A stretch of 64,000 nucleotides of DNA from Riemerella anatipestifer_F. GTDB taxonomy: Bacteria; Bacteroidota; Bacteroidia; Flavobacteriales; Weeksellaceae. Below the pieces are notes generated by a model that did no database searches, had not been told where the DNA came from, and saw nothing but the letters and a program-made list of their open reading frames with translations. The translations under genes and the position numbers were made by a program. Location of the stretch: assembly GCF_037861325.1 (NCBI RefSeq), contig NZ_JAFELW010000007.1. One strand, 5' to 3'. Positions 49,460 to 58,384 of the stretch are shown here, in pieces; positions within the stretch are counted from its first letter, which is position 1; each line of letters opens with the position of its first letter.

Positions 49460-52270
49460 TTAAAAATCAAATTTAAGACCTATGGTATAGCGTGGTCTAT
49501 AGTATTCCATTTGCATTGTTCTAGAACTTATGCCTTGATAATATCTTAGAGGTTGATTTGTGAGATTATTAGCTTCTACAAAAACTCTCATCCATTCTTT
49601 AATAGCATAAGTTGCATTTATGTCTAGAAAACTTTGTTTGTCGTAATAGCGGTCATAGAAATCATTATCGCCTAATTCATCTAAATAAGCTGAGGTGTGA
49701 TTAAACGATACTCTGGTTTGGAATTTTTTGTTTTCCCATGATAAGGAAGCATTGAACATATGTGGGGCTGTACCTGGTAGCATAAGTCCTTCTCTCATTA
49801 CTCCTTCATCTGTATAGATGCCTTTTGCGTAAGATTTGGTATGGGTATAATTGGTGTATATTCCTAGATTGGATAAGAAGCCAGGTAAGAAGTCAAGTTG
49901 TCTTTGGAAGGCAATTTCAAATCCATAGACATTTACAGCATCACCATTTCTTGATTGTATAAAGGTATATATATCAGTTTGATTTAGCTGATTAGTGATG
50001 TCTGGGAAATCGTTAGAAAATTTATTGTACGAGTATTGTGAATCTCTATAATCATAAATAAAATGATTGATTTTTTTATAGAATCCGCCAATAGAAATTA
50101 AACCGACAGATTTAAAGTAATATTCTCCCATAACATCAAGATTGTGAGCGTAAGCGGCTTTTAGGTTAGGATTTCCCGCGGTAATATCTCTGTCTTCAGG
50201 AATTACACTTACAAAAGGAGATAACCTGTAATAGTTTGGTCTTGCTATTGCGGTGGTGTAAGCCCCTCTGAGAACTAAATTTTTGGTAGGCGTATATTTA
50301 ATACTTGCGTTTGGTAGGTAGTTGGTATAGTTGTTAGAAACGGTTCTTGTACCCTCTAGGTTGTTTTCATCTTGTACGATATTTCCTGTATAATGGGTTT
50401 TTGTATTTTCTATTCTAACACCTAATATAAATGAAATTTGTTCATTAAGATGCTGATCCCATCTTATGTACCCAGAGTAGATGCCTTCTTTGGCGTTATA
50501 GTTTGAAGTGAGATATTCAGATGGATTTCTCTTTTTATTAAAGAGGTTAGGGTTGTTTAAATTTAATCCGCCTAGAAAGTCTCTAGAAGCAAAATATCCA
50601 GGAGTGTATTTGCTATTAGGATTCCAGTTTTCACCGCTAAAAAAGATGTTGTCTGCTCCTGATAGTGAACTCATAGCATTATCTATAGGAGTGAAAGTAT
50701 GATATTCGCCGTCTCTTTTCTTGAATTTTAATCTCATCTTACCTCCAATTCTTAACCTTCCTTTTTGATTTTCTATGATTGAAAATGGGAATCTAAGGTT
50801 GAATTTACCAGTAGTTTCTTCTTCAAAGGTATGAGAGTTTTGTTCGGATAACTTATCAAACTTATAATCGGATAGGCTAGGTGGCGTGGAGCTAGTATAT
50901 AGTGGTTCTGCATCTGAGCCAATATCATTATTATATTTTACCATTTTTTTTCTATCGGTATAGAAGGAAATATATCTTTCATCTGGGCGTTGTTCTTCTG
51001 CCTTGGCATAGGAAATTCCCCAATCCAAATCAATTTTATTTCCTAATATATGGTCGCCTTTTAAAGCGTAGTTTTGCATAATTTGTCTTTCTAATCTTCC
51101 TCCATTATTAGGTCTGTTCAAGATACCACCTTTGGTTTGTCTTTCCTCTCTTCCTTCAAATCCTTGTTGGTTTTCTAGAGGAGCTATTCTTTTAATTCTT
51201 AGACGGTATCTGTTTTCCCAATCATCACGCCAGTTGTACATAGCAGAAAGACGGATGTTGTTTTTAGGATTTATTTTTATATCAAAATCAGACCCAATAC
51301 TTTTTCTTTCTCTCTTAACATCATATTTCCTTATATCCATTTGAGAGATGTACTCTCTTCCTTTCTTATCTTTTATCCATTCCGCTTCTACATTATCCGA
51401 ACCATAATCGTTGTTATGATAAGAGCCGTTCAGAACCCAGCCTAGCTTCCCATTAAAAAATCTGTTGCTATATAGAAAATTGTTAGATAATAGAGCTTTA
51501 TCTCTTATTGGGCTATATCCAGAGGCGGTGGAGAAATAAAATCTTTCTTTATTAGATGCTGTTTTTGTAATTAAATCCACGGAACCTCCTATAGCATCAG
51601 CGTCTTGGTCTGATGTTAGGGTTTTATTAACCTCTATCATTTGTATCATATCAGATGGAATTAAATCCATTTGAATATTTCTATTATCACCTTCTGCAGA
51701 AGGAATTCTGTTGCCATTAAGTGTTACAGAATTAAGTTCAGGAGCTAGACCTCTTATAATGATGTTACGAGCCTCCCCTTGGTCATTCTGCATAGTAATC
51801 CCAGGTATTCTTTTAAGAGCGTCTCCGATATTAGCATCAGGGAATTTGCCAATTTGGTCAGAAGAAACAATATTAGATATATTCATATTATTTCTTTGTT
51901 TATTGAGTGCTCTAGCTTGGCTTTGTCTAGAAAAACCTATGACGGTAACTTCCTTTATGTTGGATATTTTTTTATTGTAAATAATATTTTGATAGGTATT
52001 TTTATTAGAACCTACGGTGATGTTGTATTTGCGTTCCCCATATCCTATATAATCTACACTAAGAGTATATTTACCTTCAGGTACATTTAGGAAAATAAAG
52101 TTACCATTGTCGTCAGAGATGGTATGGTAGTTACCAGGGGTTAAGACTAGTTTGGCACCAGGAAGTGCTATTTTAGAATTATCGTTAATATTTCCGGATA
52201 GAGTACCTACTTGAGCTTTAGTAAATATTGCGGTTGATATTAGTAGGACAAATTGTAAATTTCTTTTCAT
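49460..52270 (-). CDS. TonB-dependent receptor with carboxypeptidase-regulatory domain
   Basis: A 936-residue outer-membrane receptor. A signal peptide (about 1-19, ending FTKAQ) leads into an Ig-like regulatory domain (about 22-100, with ISDDNGNFIFLNVPEGKYTL). The plug (about 125-235) shows SDQIGKFPDANIGDALKRIP, NIIIRGLAPELNSVTLNGNR and DADAIGGSVDLITKTA. The barrel runs to the terminal aromatic YTIGLKFDF. It resembles the large receptors that take up glycans or phosphate-rich ligands. Immediately upstream of the phytase gene, so inositol phosphate or its products are a reasonable ligand guess. Confidence 0.9.
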   Translation of the reverse strand: MKRNLQFVLLISTAIFTKAQVGTLSGNINDNSKIALPGAKLVLTPGNYHTISDDNGNFIFLNVPEGKYTLSVDYIGYGERKYNITVGSNKNTYQNIIYNKKISNIKEVTVIGFSRQSQARALNKQRNNMNISNIVSSDQIGKFPDANIGDALKRIPGITMQNDQGEARNIIIRGLAPELNSVTLNGNRIPSAEGDNRNIQMDLIPSDMIQMIEVNKTLTSDQDADAIGGSVDLITKTASNKERFYFSTASGYSPIRDKALLSNNFLYSNRFFNGKLGWVLNGSYHNNDYGSDNVEAEWIKDKKGREYISQMDIRKYDVKRERKSIGSDFDIKINPKNNIRLSAMYNWRDDWENRYRLRIKRIAPLENQQGFEGREERQTKGGILNRPNNGGRLERQIMQNYALKGDHILGNKIDLDWGISYAKAEEQRPDERYISFYTDRKKMVKYNNDIGSDAEPLYTSSTPPSLSDYKFDKLSEQNSHTFEEETTGKFNLRFPFSIIENQKGRLRIGGKMRLKFKKRDGEYHTFTPIDNAMSSLSGADNIFFSGENWNPNSKYTPGYFASRDFLGGLNLNNPNLFNKKRNPSEYLTSNYNAKEGIYSGYIRWDQHLNEQISFILGVRIENTKTHYTGNIVQDENNLEGTRTVSNNYTNYLPNASIKYTPTKNLVLRGAYTTAIARPNYYRLSPFVSVIPEDRDITAGNPNLKAAYAHNLDVMGEYYFKSVGLISIGGFYKKINHFIYDYRDSQYSYNKFSNDFPDITNQLNQTDIYTFIQSRNGDAVNVYGFEIAFQRQLDFLPGFLSNLGIYTNYTHTKSYAKGIYTDEGVMREGLMLPGTAPHMFNASLSWENKKFQTRVSFNHTSAYLDELGDNDFYDRYYDKQSFLDINATYAIKEWMRVFVEANNLTNQPLRYYQGISSRTMQMEYYRPRYTIGLKFDF

Positions 52271-52386
52271 TTCCTATAGCTTTAGTTTTCGTGGCTAAAT
52301 TAGGGATATGAATAGGAAGAGGAGGTTATTTAAAATTTAAAAAAATATTAACAAATTATTAACGAAATTCTTTTTTGGGATGATTT

Positions 52387-52433
52387 AAAAATAGAAACCA
52401 CCTTTGAACAATGTCAAAAGTGGTTTCTATTTT
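52387..52433 (-). terminator. Terminator after rpsB
   Basis: AAAATAGAAACCAC and GTGGTTTCTATTTT pair over 14 bp, continued by TTTGA/TCAAA. Flanking A and T tracts suit either direction. It closes the ribosomal protein unit right after rpsB. Confidence 0.88.
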
Positions 52434-52447
52434 GGATAGAGTCTTAA

Positions 52448-53200
52448 TTAAGCATCAAAGTCTGCATCTTTTTCAGCAGAAACTTTTTCTTCTTTAGACT
52501 TTTCTTTTTCAGCTTTTCTTTGAGTTAATCCTTCTTTAATAGCTGCAGAAACTTGTCCTAAAATCATATCAATAGACTTAGAAGCGTCATCGTTTCCTGG
52601 GATTACATAATCTACTTTTCTAGGGTCAGAGTTTGTATCTACGATAGCAAATACAGGAATACCTAGTTTTTTAGCTTCTGTAACCGCAATGTGCTCTCTC
52701 ATAATATCTACTACGAAGATAGCAGAAGGAAGACGCACCATGTCAGCGATAGAACCTAAGTTCTTCTCTAGGTTAGCTCTTTGTCTATCAACTTGCAATC
52801 TTTCTTTTTTAGATAAAGTTTCGAAAGTACCATCTTTCTTCATTTTATCAATAGCGTTCATTTTTTTAACCGCTTTTCTGATAGTAACGAAGTTAGTTAG
52901 CATACCTCCAGGCCATCTTTCAGTGATGTAAGGCATATTAAGCTCAGAAGCGTGCTTAGCTACAACTTCTTTAGCTTGTTTTTTAGTTGCCACGAAAAGC
53001 ACTTTTCTACCTGCAGAAGTTATTTTTTCTAAAGCAGAGCAAGCCTCTTCTAATTTTACAGCTGTTTTATGTAAATCAATAATGTGAATACCATTTTTCT
53101 CCATAAAGATGTATGGAGCCATGTTAGGATTCCACTTTCTCGTCATATGTCCGAAGTGTACTCCTGCCTCTAAGAGGTCTTTTACATTTACTTTTGCCAT
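52448..53200 (-). CDS. rpsB: 30S ribosomal protein S2
   Basis: A component of the small ribosomal subunit. The ATG at 53200 gives 250 residues starting MAKVNVKDLLEAGVHFGHMT, the universal S2 start; an in-frame ATG 14 codons upstream gives a non-family leader. HIIDLHKTAVKLEEA, FVATKKQAKEVV, TERWPGGMLTNF and IVDTNSDPRKVDYVIPGNDD are classical. The C-terminus is a charged Lys/Glu tail. It follows rplM-rpsI with a 169-base spacer. Its usual partner tsf is absent: a terminator follows 14 bases after the stop. Confidence 0.98.
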   Translation of the reverse strand: MAKVNVKDLLEAGVHFGHMTRKWNPNMAPYIFMEKNGIHIIDLHKTAVKLEEACSALEKITSAGRKVLFVATKKQAKEVVAKHASELNMPYITERWPGGMLTNFVTIRKAVKKMNAIDKMKKDGTFETLSKKERLQVDRQRANLEKNLGSIADMVRLPSAIFVVDIMREHIAVTEAKKLGIPVFAIVDTNSDPRKVDYVIPGNDDASKSIDMILGQVSAAIKEGLTQRKAEKEKSKEEKVSAEKDADFDA

Positions 53201-53369
53201 TGTTTTAATGTTTGTTAGTTTACTTTCCGCTTTTTTGAGCAATCAACTATTTCTTAAGATGGGAGAAATGTTTGGATGCTAAACATAACGGGCAATTTTA
53301 ATTTGTTGTGTAGCAGACTGTGTTTTTGTAATAAAATTGATTACAAAACTGAGCCATACCACAAAAATA
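53201..53369 (-). promoter_or_regulatory. Long spacer before rpsB (possible leader)
   Basis: 169 bases separate rpsI from rpsB, against 3 between rplM and rpsI. It contains a weak hairpin (TTTTGTAAT 53324-53332 with ATTACAAAA 53340-53348) and no ORF or clear promoter. It could be an S2-binding leader or simply a processing spacer; the evidence is thin. Confidence 0.25.
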
Positions 53370-53756
53370 TTAACGCTTAGAGAATTGGAATTTCTTTCTA
53401 GCTTTCTTCTGTCCTGGTTTCTTTCTTTCCACCATTCTAGCGTCTCTAGTAAGAAGACCATGTGGCTTAAGAACAGCTCTAAACTCTTCGTTAATCTCGC
53501 ATAAAGCACGAGAAACCCCAAGTCTAATAGCTTCTGCTTGACCAGTAATACCTCCACCGAAAACATTTACAGTAACATCATACTGCTCTGCAGTTTCCGT
53601 AAGTAAGAAAGGTTGGTTTACTTTATATACAAGAACTTCTGTGTTGAAGTAGTCTTTTACATCTCTACCGTTTACTGTAACCTTACCTGCTCCAGGTTTT
53701 ACATAAACTCTAGCTACAGAAGTTTTTCTTCTTCCTATTTTGTGTACTGTAGACAT
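53370..53756 (-). CDS. rpsI: 30S ribosomal protein S9
   Basis: 128 residues with the S9 signature: RRKTSVARVYVKPGAGKVTV at the start, GGGITGQAEAIRLGVSRALC in the middle and the basic tail PGQKKARKKFQFSKR, whose C-terminal residues reach the decoding site. It starts 3 bases after rplM, the conserved rplM-rpsI pair. Confidence 0.98.
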   Translation of the reverse strand: MSTVHKIGRRKTSVARVYVKPGAGKVTVNGRDVKDYFNTEVLVYKVNQPFLLTETAEQYDVTVNVFGGGITGQAEAIRLGVSRALCEINEEFRAVLKPHGLLTRDARMVERKKPGQKKARKKFQFSKR

Positions 53757-53759
53757 ATC

Positions 53760-54215
53760 TTATTTTAATTCGTTAATGTTAATTACTTTCGGCTGTTGAG
53801 CTTCGTGCTTGTGCTCAGTACCTTCATACAGATAAAGGTTTTTAAGAATAGCAGCACCAAGTCTGTTTTTAGGAAGCATTCCTTTTACAGATTTTTCTAA
53901 AATTCTTAGGCTGTTTCTTTTTCTAAGCTCTTCTGCAGTCATAGACTTTTGTCCACCAGGGTATCCTGTATGCCAAATGTAAGTCTTATCTGCCCACTTG
54001 TTTCCAGAAAGTTCTACTTTCCCAGCATTCAAAACAATTACATTATCTCCGCAATCTACATGTGGAGTAAAGTTTGTTTTGTGCTTACCTCTCAAAATCT
54101 TCGCAACTTTAGACGCTAGACGTCCTAATGGTTGCCCGGCAGCATCTACCACAACCCATTCTTTATTAGCGGTAGCCTTGTTTGCCGATACTGTCTTGTA
54201 ACTTAATGTATTCAC
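53760..54215 (-). CDS. rplM: 50S ribosomal protein L13
   Basis: 151 residues: VVDAAGQPLGRLASKVAKIL and LRGKHKTNFTPHVDCGDNV, then TYIWHTGYPGGQKSMTAEEL and VKGMLPKNRLGAAILKNLYL, the L13 motifs. First gene of rplM-rpsI-rpsB with a TAnnTTTG element 46 bases upstream. Confidence 0.98.
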   Translation of the reverse strand: MNTLSYKTVSANKATANKEWVVVDAAGQPLGRLASKVAKILRGKHKTNFTPHVDCGDNVIVLNAGKVELSGNKWADKTYIWHTGYPGGQKSMTAEELRKRNSLRILEKSVKGMLPKNRLGAAILKNLYLYEGTEHKHEAQQPKVININELK

Positions 54216-54260
54216 AATTTATCGTTTATGATTAGACATAATTTTCCCTCTAAGGGTTTG

Positions 54261-54268
54261 CAAAGGTA
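54261..54268 (-). promoter_or_regulatory. -7 promoter element for rplM-rpsI-rpsB
   Basis: Minus strand TACCTTTG, full TAnnTTTG match, giving a leader of about 40 bases to the rplM ATG. The nearest TTG upstream is 26 bases away, slightly outside the usual spacing. Confidence 0.5.
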
Positions 54269-54365
54269 AGAATATTTTTTTAATTGAAAAAATACAACTG
54301 TAAAATTTTGAATGCTATAGCTTTTGATAGATGTTTGTGCTGATAAATTTTGTTTTACTAAACAA

Positions 54366-54392
54366 TAAAGCTCTTTCCATGAAAGAGCTTTT
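54366..54392 (-). terminator. Probable terminator after the sufT-like gene
   Basis: AAAGCTCTTTC (54367-54377) pairs with GAAAGAGCTTT (54381-54391) around a 3-base loop. The T tract on the minus strand is interrupted (CTTTATTG), so it is a moderate terminator for the unit that ends with the gene at 54413. Confidence 0.65.
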
Positions 54393-54412
54393 ATATTATT
54401 GAAGTTTATTCT

Positions 54413-54742
54413 TTATAGCATGCCTAGCTCAAATCGAGCTTCCTCGCTCATCATGTCTTTTGTCCATGAAGGTTCAAAGGTAAGTTCTAAATCCACCTCG
54501 TTTACGCCTTCTACTTCGCTCACCTTTTCTTTCACTTCTTGAGGGAGAGATTCTGCTACGGGGCAGTTAGGTGTAGTAAGTGTCATAACTACTTTCACCT
54601 TGCCTTCATTTGAAATTTGAACATCGTACACTAGCCCTAATTCATAGATGTCTACAGGTATTTCTGGGTCATAGACTGTTTTGAGGGTCTTTATAATTTC
54701 CTCTCCTATCTCTGCGATTTGCTCATCTGTATATTTCATCAT
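54413..54742 (-). CDS. MIP18/DUF59 family Fe-S assembly protein (SufT-like)
   Basis: A 109-residue single-domain protein. TVYDPEIPVDIYELGLVYDV is the DUF59 signature with the DPEIP loop, and MTLTTPNCPVAESLPQEV contains the conserved Cys of the family, which helps iron-sulphur cluster maturation (SufT, PaaD and MIP18 relatives). The ending EPSWTKDMMSEEARFELGML is typical of SufT-like members. No suf operon is beside it. It follows the exonuclease gene by 16 bases. Confidence 0.87.
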   Translation of the reverse strand: MMKYTDEQIAEIGEEIIKTLKTVYDPEIPVDIYELGLVYDVQISNEGKVKVVMTLTTPNCPVAESLPQEVKEKVSEVEGVNEVDLELTFEPSWTKDMMSEEARFELGML

Positions 54743-54758
54743 TTCTCTAAATAATCCG

Positions 54759-55457
54759 TTAGTCTTCTGACAAACTCAATAAATCTTCTTGCCTTAACTT
54801 TCTAAAAATATTCGCCAAAGTTAAAACATCTTTTTCACAATATTTAATAATTCTAGGTAAATCTTTTTCTTTATAATATATTTCGGCAACCATAGAACCA
54901 TCGATATCATCTTTGGGAGTAGGAACGCCAAAAATATGAGCCATTAGTTCCAGTGATATAAAACTTTTATAATCTCCGAATTTCCACAGCTCCAAAGTGT
55001 CTAAATGCGGAACTTCCCAAGGTTTCTTTCCGAATAACTGAAATGGGGAAGGAGGCATCATACCATTAACTAAAAATCTTCTTGCAATCCAAGGGAAGTC
55101 AAATTCTTTTCCGTTATGTGCACACAGAATAACATTAGTAAGGCGAGTGCTATTGAATATAGCTCCGAATTCTTCTAATAATTTTTTTTCGTTATCCCCA
55201 GCGAAACTTCTTATTTTAAGCGTTTCGTTTCGGTCTATCATTCCCACGGAAATACAGATTATTTTTCCAAATTCTGCCATTACGCCTGCCCTTTGATAAT
55301 AGAAATCTTCTGCGGTTATCTCTTCCTTGCGTTGATGTAAAGTTTTTTTATCCCAAAGATTTTGTTCTTCCGTTGGGAGGTTTTGCCAGCTTTCTTCTTG
55401 AGGTACCGTTTCTATATCTAGAAATAAGATTCGTTCTATGGGGATTTGTTTAATCAT
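54759..55457 (-). CDS. 3'-5' exonuclease, PolB-like DEDDy family
   Basis: A 232-residue stand-alone exonuclease domain. RILFLDIETVPQE carries the first acid pair, LCAHNGKEFDFPWIARRFL the second, and IIKYCEKDVLTLANIFRKL the YxxxD pair, so all DEDDy metal ligands are present. The annotation would be predicted 3'-5' exonuclease related to PolB (DNA_pol_B_exo2). It lies between a membrane protein and the SufT-like gene with gaps of 3 and 16 bases. Probably DNA repair or RNA turnover; the substrate is unproven. Confidence 0.87.
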   Translation of the reverse strand: MIKQIPIERILFLDIETVPQEESWQNLPTEEQNLWDKKTLHQRKEEITAEDFYYQRAGVMAEFGKIICISVGMIDRNETLKIRSFAGDNEKKLLEEFGAIFNSTRLTNVILCAHNGKEFDFPWIARRFLVNGMMPPSPFQLFGKKPWEVPHLDTLELWKFGDYKSFISLELMAHIFGVPTPKDDIDGSMVAEIYYKEKDLPRIIKYCEKDVLTLANIFRKLRQEDLLSLSED

Positions 55458-55460
55458 ATT

Positions 55461-56864
55461 TTATCCAAAAAATAAGTAAGCTAATGTAATAGAAGTGATA
55501 ATACCTACTAAGTCTGCTAGAAGCATAGTGCCAACTGTATAGCGAGTATTTCTGATACCTACGGCTCCAAAATAAACAGCAATAACATAGAAAGTGGTGT
55601 CAGAGCTTCCTTGTAGGATTCCAGCTAATCTAGAAGGGAATGAGTCAGCTCCGAAGGTAGCCATCGTATCTACCATCATACCTCTTGCTCCAGAGCCCGA
55701 AAGTGGCTTTATGAGTGCAGTAGGAAGTCCATCAACAAATCTAGTGTCTAGACTTACCATATCAGCAATCCATTTCATTCCATCTATAATGATATGGAAT
55801 ACTCCCGAAGTTCTTAAAAGGGAAATAGCAATGAGCATTCCTACTAAATAAGGTATAATTTTAACACACACCGAAAATCCTTCTTTAGCTCCCTCTACAA
55901 AAGCATCAAAAATGTTGATTTTTTTATAGATACCTCCAAGCACAATAGCGAAGAATATTAAAAGGATAATACCATTACTTAAAACTTTACTAAAGTTATC
56001 TAACTCCTCTTTATTTAATTGAACAAGAAATAAGACCAATCCTGCTATAATAGCAGAAATACCTCCTAAGTATATTAACACCACGGGTTGAAGTAAATTG
56101 ATTTTCTGTCTTATAGAAACTAATATCATTGATGCCATAGTGGCTGCAAAGGTAGCTATCATACAGGGTAAGAATATATCTGTAGGTGTAGTTGCACCCA
56201 TAGAAGCTCTTATAGCAATAATAGAAACAGGGATAAGGGTAAGCCCACTAGCGTGCAAGCATAAAAACATAATTTGAGCATTGCTTGCTTTATCCTTATC
56301 AGGATTTAGGGACTGTAGGCTATCCATCGCCTTAAGACCAAAAGGAGTGGCAGCATTGTCTAGCCCTAAAAGATTGGCGGAAAAGTTGAGCATCATATGC
56401 CCAAAAGCAGGGTGGTTTTTAGGAACTTCTGGGAAGAGTTTAGAGAAAAAAGGTTGTATCATTCTACTTAATAAGTTGATGCCTCCCGCTTTCTCGGCTA
56501 TACTCATAAAACCCATAAAAAGGGTCATAATACCTATAAGACCTATACATATATCTACGGCAGTTTTGCTCGTGCCTATTACCCCATCGGTTTCTTGTAT
56601 TCTGTAAACTCTAACATCATTACTGTTAGGTTGATATTCGTAATGAATCCCTTTATTTATAAAAACAGGTGTAGTTTGAAAACTTTCTATAGCATTGGGA
56701 TGGAACTCGTCGATTGGTTTAGTAGTGATGTTGATGGTATCTCCACCTTTGCCCACAACCATATCATTATAGATAGCTTTGTAGTTGTCTGATAATATAT
56801 ACTTTACTCCAGCTACCACGATAGCTACTAAAATAAATGCACTCCAAATTCTACTTAAAACCAT
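55461..56864 (-). CDS. Nucleoside-recognition (Gate) membrane protein, SpmA-SpmB fusion
   Basis: A 467-residue protein with about ten hydrophobic segments. The two halves correspond to the spore-maturation proteins A and B: the first half has LGLDNAATPFGLKAMDSLQS, the second SGVFHIIIDGMKWIADMV, LIKPLSGSGARGMMVDTMAT and QGSSDTTFYVIAVYFGAVGI, typical Gate-domain motifs. The organism group does not sporulate, so the name is historical and the transported substrate, if any, is unknown. Residues 35-100 form an extracytoplasmic insert. It leads the three-gene unit to 54413. Confidence 0.85.
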   Translation of the reverse strand: MVLSRIWSAFILVAIVVAGVKYILSDNYKAIYNDMVVGKGGDTINITTKPIDEFHPNAIESFQTTPVFINKGIHYEYQPNSNDVRVYRIQETDGVIGTSKTAVDICIGLIGIMTLFMGFMSIAEKAGGINLLSRMIQPFFSKLFPEVPKNHPAFGHMMLNFSANLLGLDNAATPFGLKAMDSLQSLNPDKDKASNAQIMFLCLHASGLTLIPVSIIAIRASMGATTPTDIFLPCMIATFAATMASMILVSIRQKINLLQPVVLIYLGGISAIIAGLVLFLVQLNKEELDNFSKVLSNGIILLIFFAIVLGGIYKKINIFDAFVEGAKEGFSVCVKIIPYLVGMLIAISLLRTSGVFHIIIDGMKWIADMVSLDTRFVDGLPTALIKPLSGSGARGMMVDTMATFGADSFPSRLAGILQGSSDTTFYVIAVYFGAVGIRNTRYTVGTMLLADLVGIITSITLAYLFFG

Positions 56865-57026
56865 AATCTGAAAAAAATTTGGGTAAAAGTAAGTGTTTTT
56901 AGCTAAATGAGAAAGAATAAATTAAATAGGCTAGGAGGTATTCTCAATCTGAGGTAAGTTCAAAAAACGATATTATATGTAACGAATGCAAATATAGTTA
57001 AAGCAGAATATTATTGATATTTTGGT

Positions 57027-57034
57027 TATCTTTG
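57027..57034 (+). promoter_or_regulatory. -7 promoter element for ugd
   Basis: TATCTTTG, full TAnnTTTG match, about 23 bases of leader to the ATG at 57064; no TTTG at 17-23 bases. It lies in the 199-base divergent spacer 56865-57063, in which I see no ORF or hairpin. Confidence 0.5.
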
Positions 57035-57063
57035 TGCGGTAAATTTTACACAATATAGATATT

Positions 57064-58374
57064 ATGAATATTACCATCGTGGGGACTGGCTATGTGGGGC
57101 TGGTTACAGGGACAACATTAGCAGAGTTAGGAAATACAGTTTATTGTGTTGATATAGATGAGCAAAAAGTAGAAGGAATGAAGAAAGGTATCGTTCCTAT
57201 CTATGAGCCTAATTTGGAGGAAATGTTCTTGAGAAATATCCAAGCACAGAGATTATTTTTTACGACTAATTTAAAGGAAGCGGTTGACCAAAGTGAGGTG
57301 GTTTATCTAGCTCTGCCTACTCCTCCAGGGGAAGATGGCTCTGCGGATTTATCTTATGTTCTGAAAGTTGCTAACAATATAGGCGATATTATTACAGAGT
57401 ATAAAGTTATCGTTAATAAGTCCACAGTGCCTGTGGGAACGGCAGATAAGGTTAGAAGTGCTATCGCTGCTAAAACTCAAATACCGTTCGATGTAGTGTC
57501 TAATCCAGAGTTTCTTAGGGAAGGTTTTGCGGTAGAAGATTCTATGAATCCTGCTAGAGTAGTGGTGGGAAGTTCTTCCGAAAAAGCGAGAGAGGTTATG
57601 GCTAAAATATATCAGCCATTTACAAATACGGGCGTTCCGATTATATTTATGGATGAAAAGTCTTCGGAGCTTACCAAGTATGCTGCTAATTCTTTCTTAG
57701 CAGTTAAAATCACATTTATGAATGAAATCGCAAACTTCTGCGAAAGAGTAGGTGCTGATGTAGATAAAGTGAGGCTAGGAATGGGTAGTGATGATAGGAT
57801 AGGACACCGTTTCTTATTCCCTGGTATTGGGTATGGTGGTAGCTGCTTCCCTAAAGATGTAAAGGCATTGATAAAATCAGGTAAAGAAGCTGATTTTAAT
57901 TTCCAAATATTAGAAGCGACTGAAAATGTAAACCAAAATCAAAAAGTTATTTTGGTGTCAGAAATAGAAAAATATTTTGGAGGGAATTTAAAAGGTAAAA
58001 AGATAGCACTTTGGGGCTTGGCTTTTAAAGCAAATACAGATGATATTAGAGAGGCTTCCTCTTTAGATAACATTAAAATTTTGTTAGAAAAAGGAGCTAC
58101 AATTACCGCTTATGATGCCATAGCAGAGTCTAATGTAAAAAAAGTACTAGGAGATAAAATAGCTTATGCGAGTGATATGTATTCTGCATTAGAAGGTGCT
58201 GATGCTTTATTGATAGCTACAGAATGGTCAGAATTTAAAAATCCTAACTTTGACCTTATGGCAGAAAAAATGAATGGTAAAGCTATTTTTGATGGTAGAA
58301 ATATGTTTGCCTTAGAACAAGTAGAAGAAACAGGCTTCTATTATAAGAGTATAGGCAGAAAGACTTTGGGGTAA
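57064..58374 (+). CDS. ugd: UDP-glucose 6-dehydrogenase
   Basis: Oxidises UDP-glucose to UDP-glucuronate with two NAD+. Its 436 residues start MNITIVGTGYVGLVTGTTLA (NAD loop). VSNPEFLREGFAVEDSMNPA and FPGIGYGGSCFPKDVKAL carry the substrate and catalytic sites (Cys near 260), with KIALWGLAFKANTDDIREA as the C-terminal UDP-binding block. Some homologs prefer UDP-ManNAc or UDP-GalNAc, but this layout fits the glucose enzyme. It feeds acidic sugars to surface glycans and is 10 bases upstream of an ABC exporter. Confidence 0.93.
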   Translation: MNITIVGTGYVGLVTGTTLAELGNTVYCVDIDEQKVEGMKKGIVPIYEPNLEEMFLRNIQAQRLFFTTNLKEAVDQSEVVYLALPTPPGEDGSADLSYVLKVANNIGDIITEYKVIVNKSTVPVGTADKVRSAIAAKTQIPFDVVSNPEFLREGFAVEDSMNPARVVVGSSSEKAREVMAKIYQPFTNTGVPIIFMDEKSSELTKYAANSFLAVKITFMNEIANFCERVGADVDKVRLGMGSDDRIGHRFLFPGIGYGGSCFPKDVKALIKSGKEADFNFQILEATENVNQNQKVILVSEIEKYFGGNLKGKKIALWGLAFKANTDDIREASSLDNIKILLEKGATITAYDAIAESNVKKVLGDKIAYASDMYSALEGADALLIATEWSEFKNPNFDLMAEKMNGKAIFDGRNMFALEQVEETGFYYKSIGRKTLG

Positions 58375-58384
58375 TCACTATTGT

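Noticed and set aside
53279..53566. A 95-codon minus-strand ORF over rpsI
   Set aside because: Alternative frame of rpsI, whose product is unmistakable.
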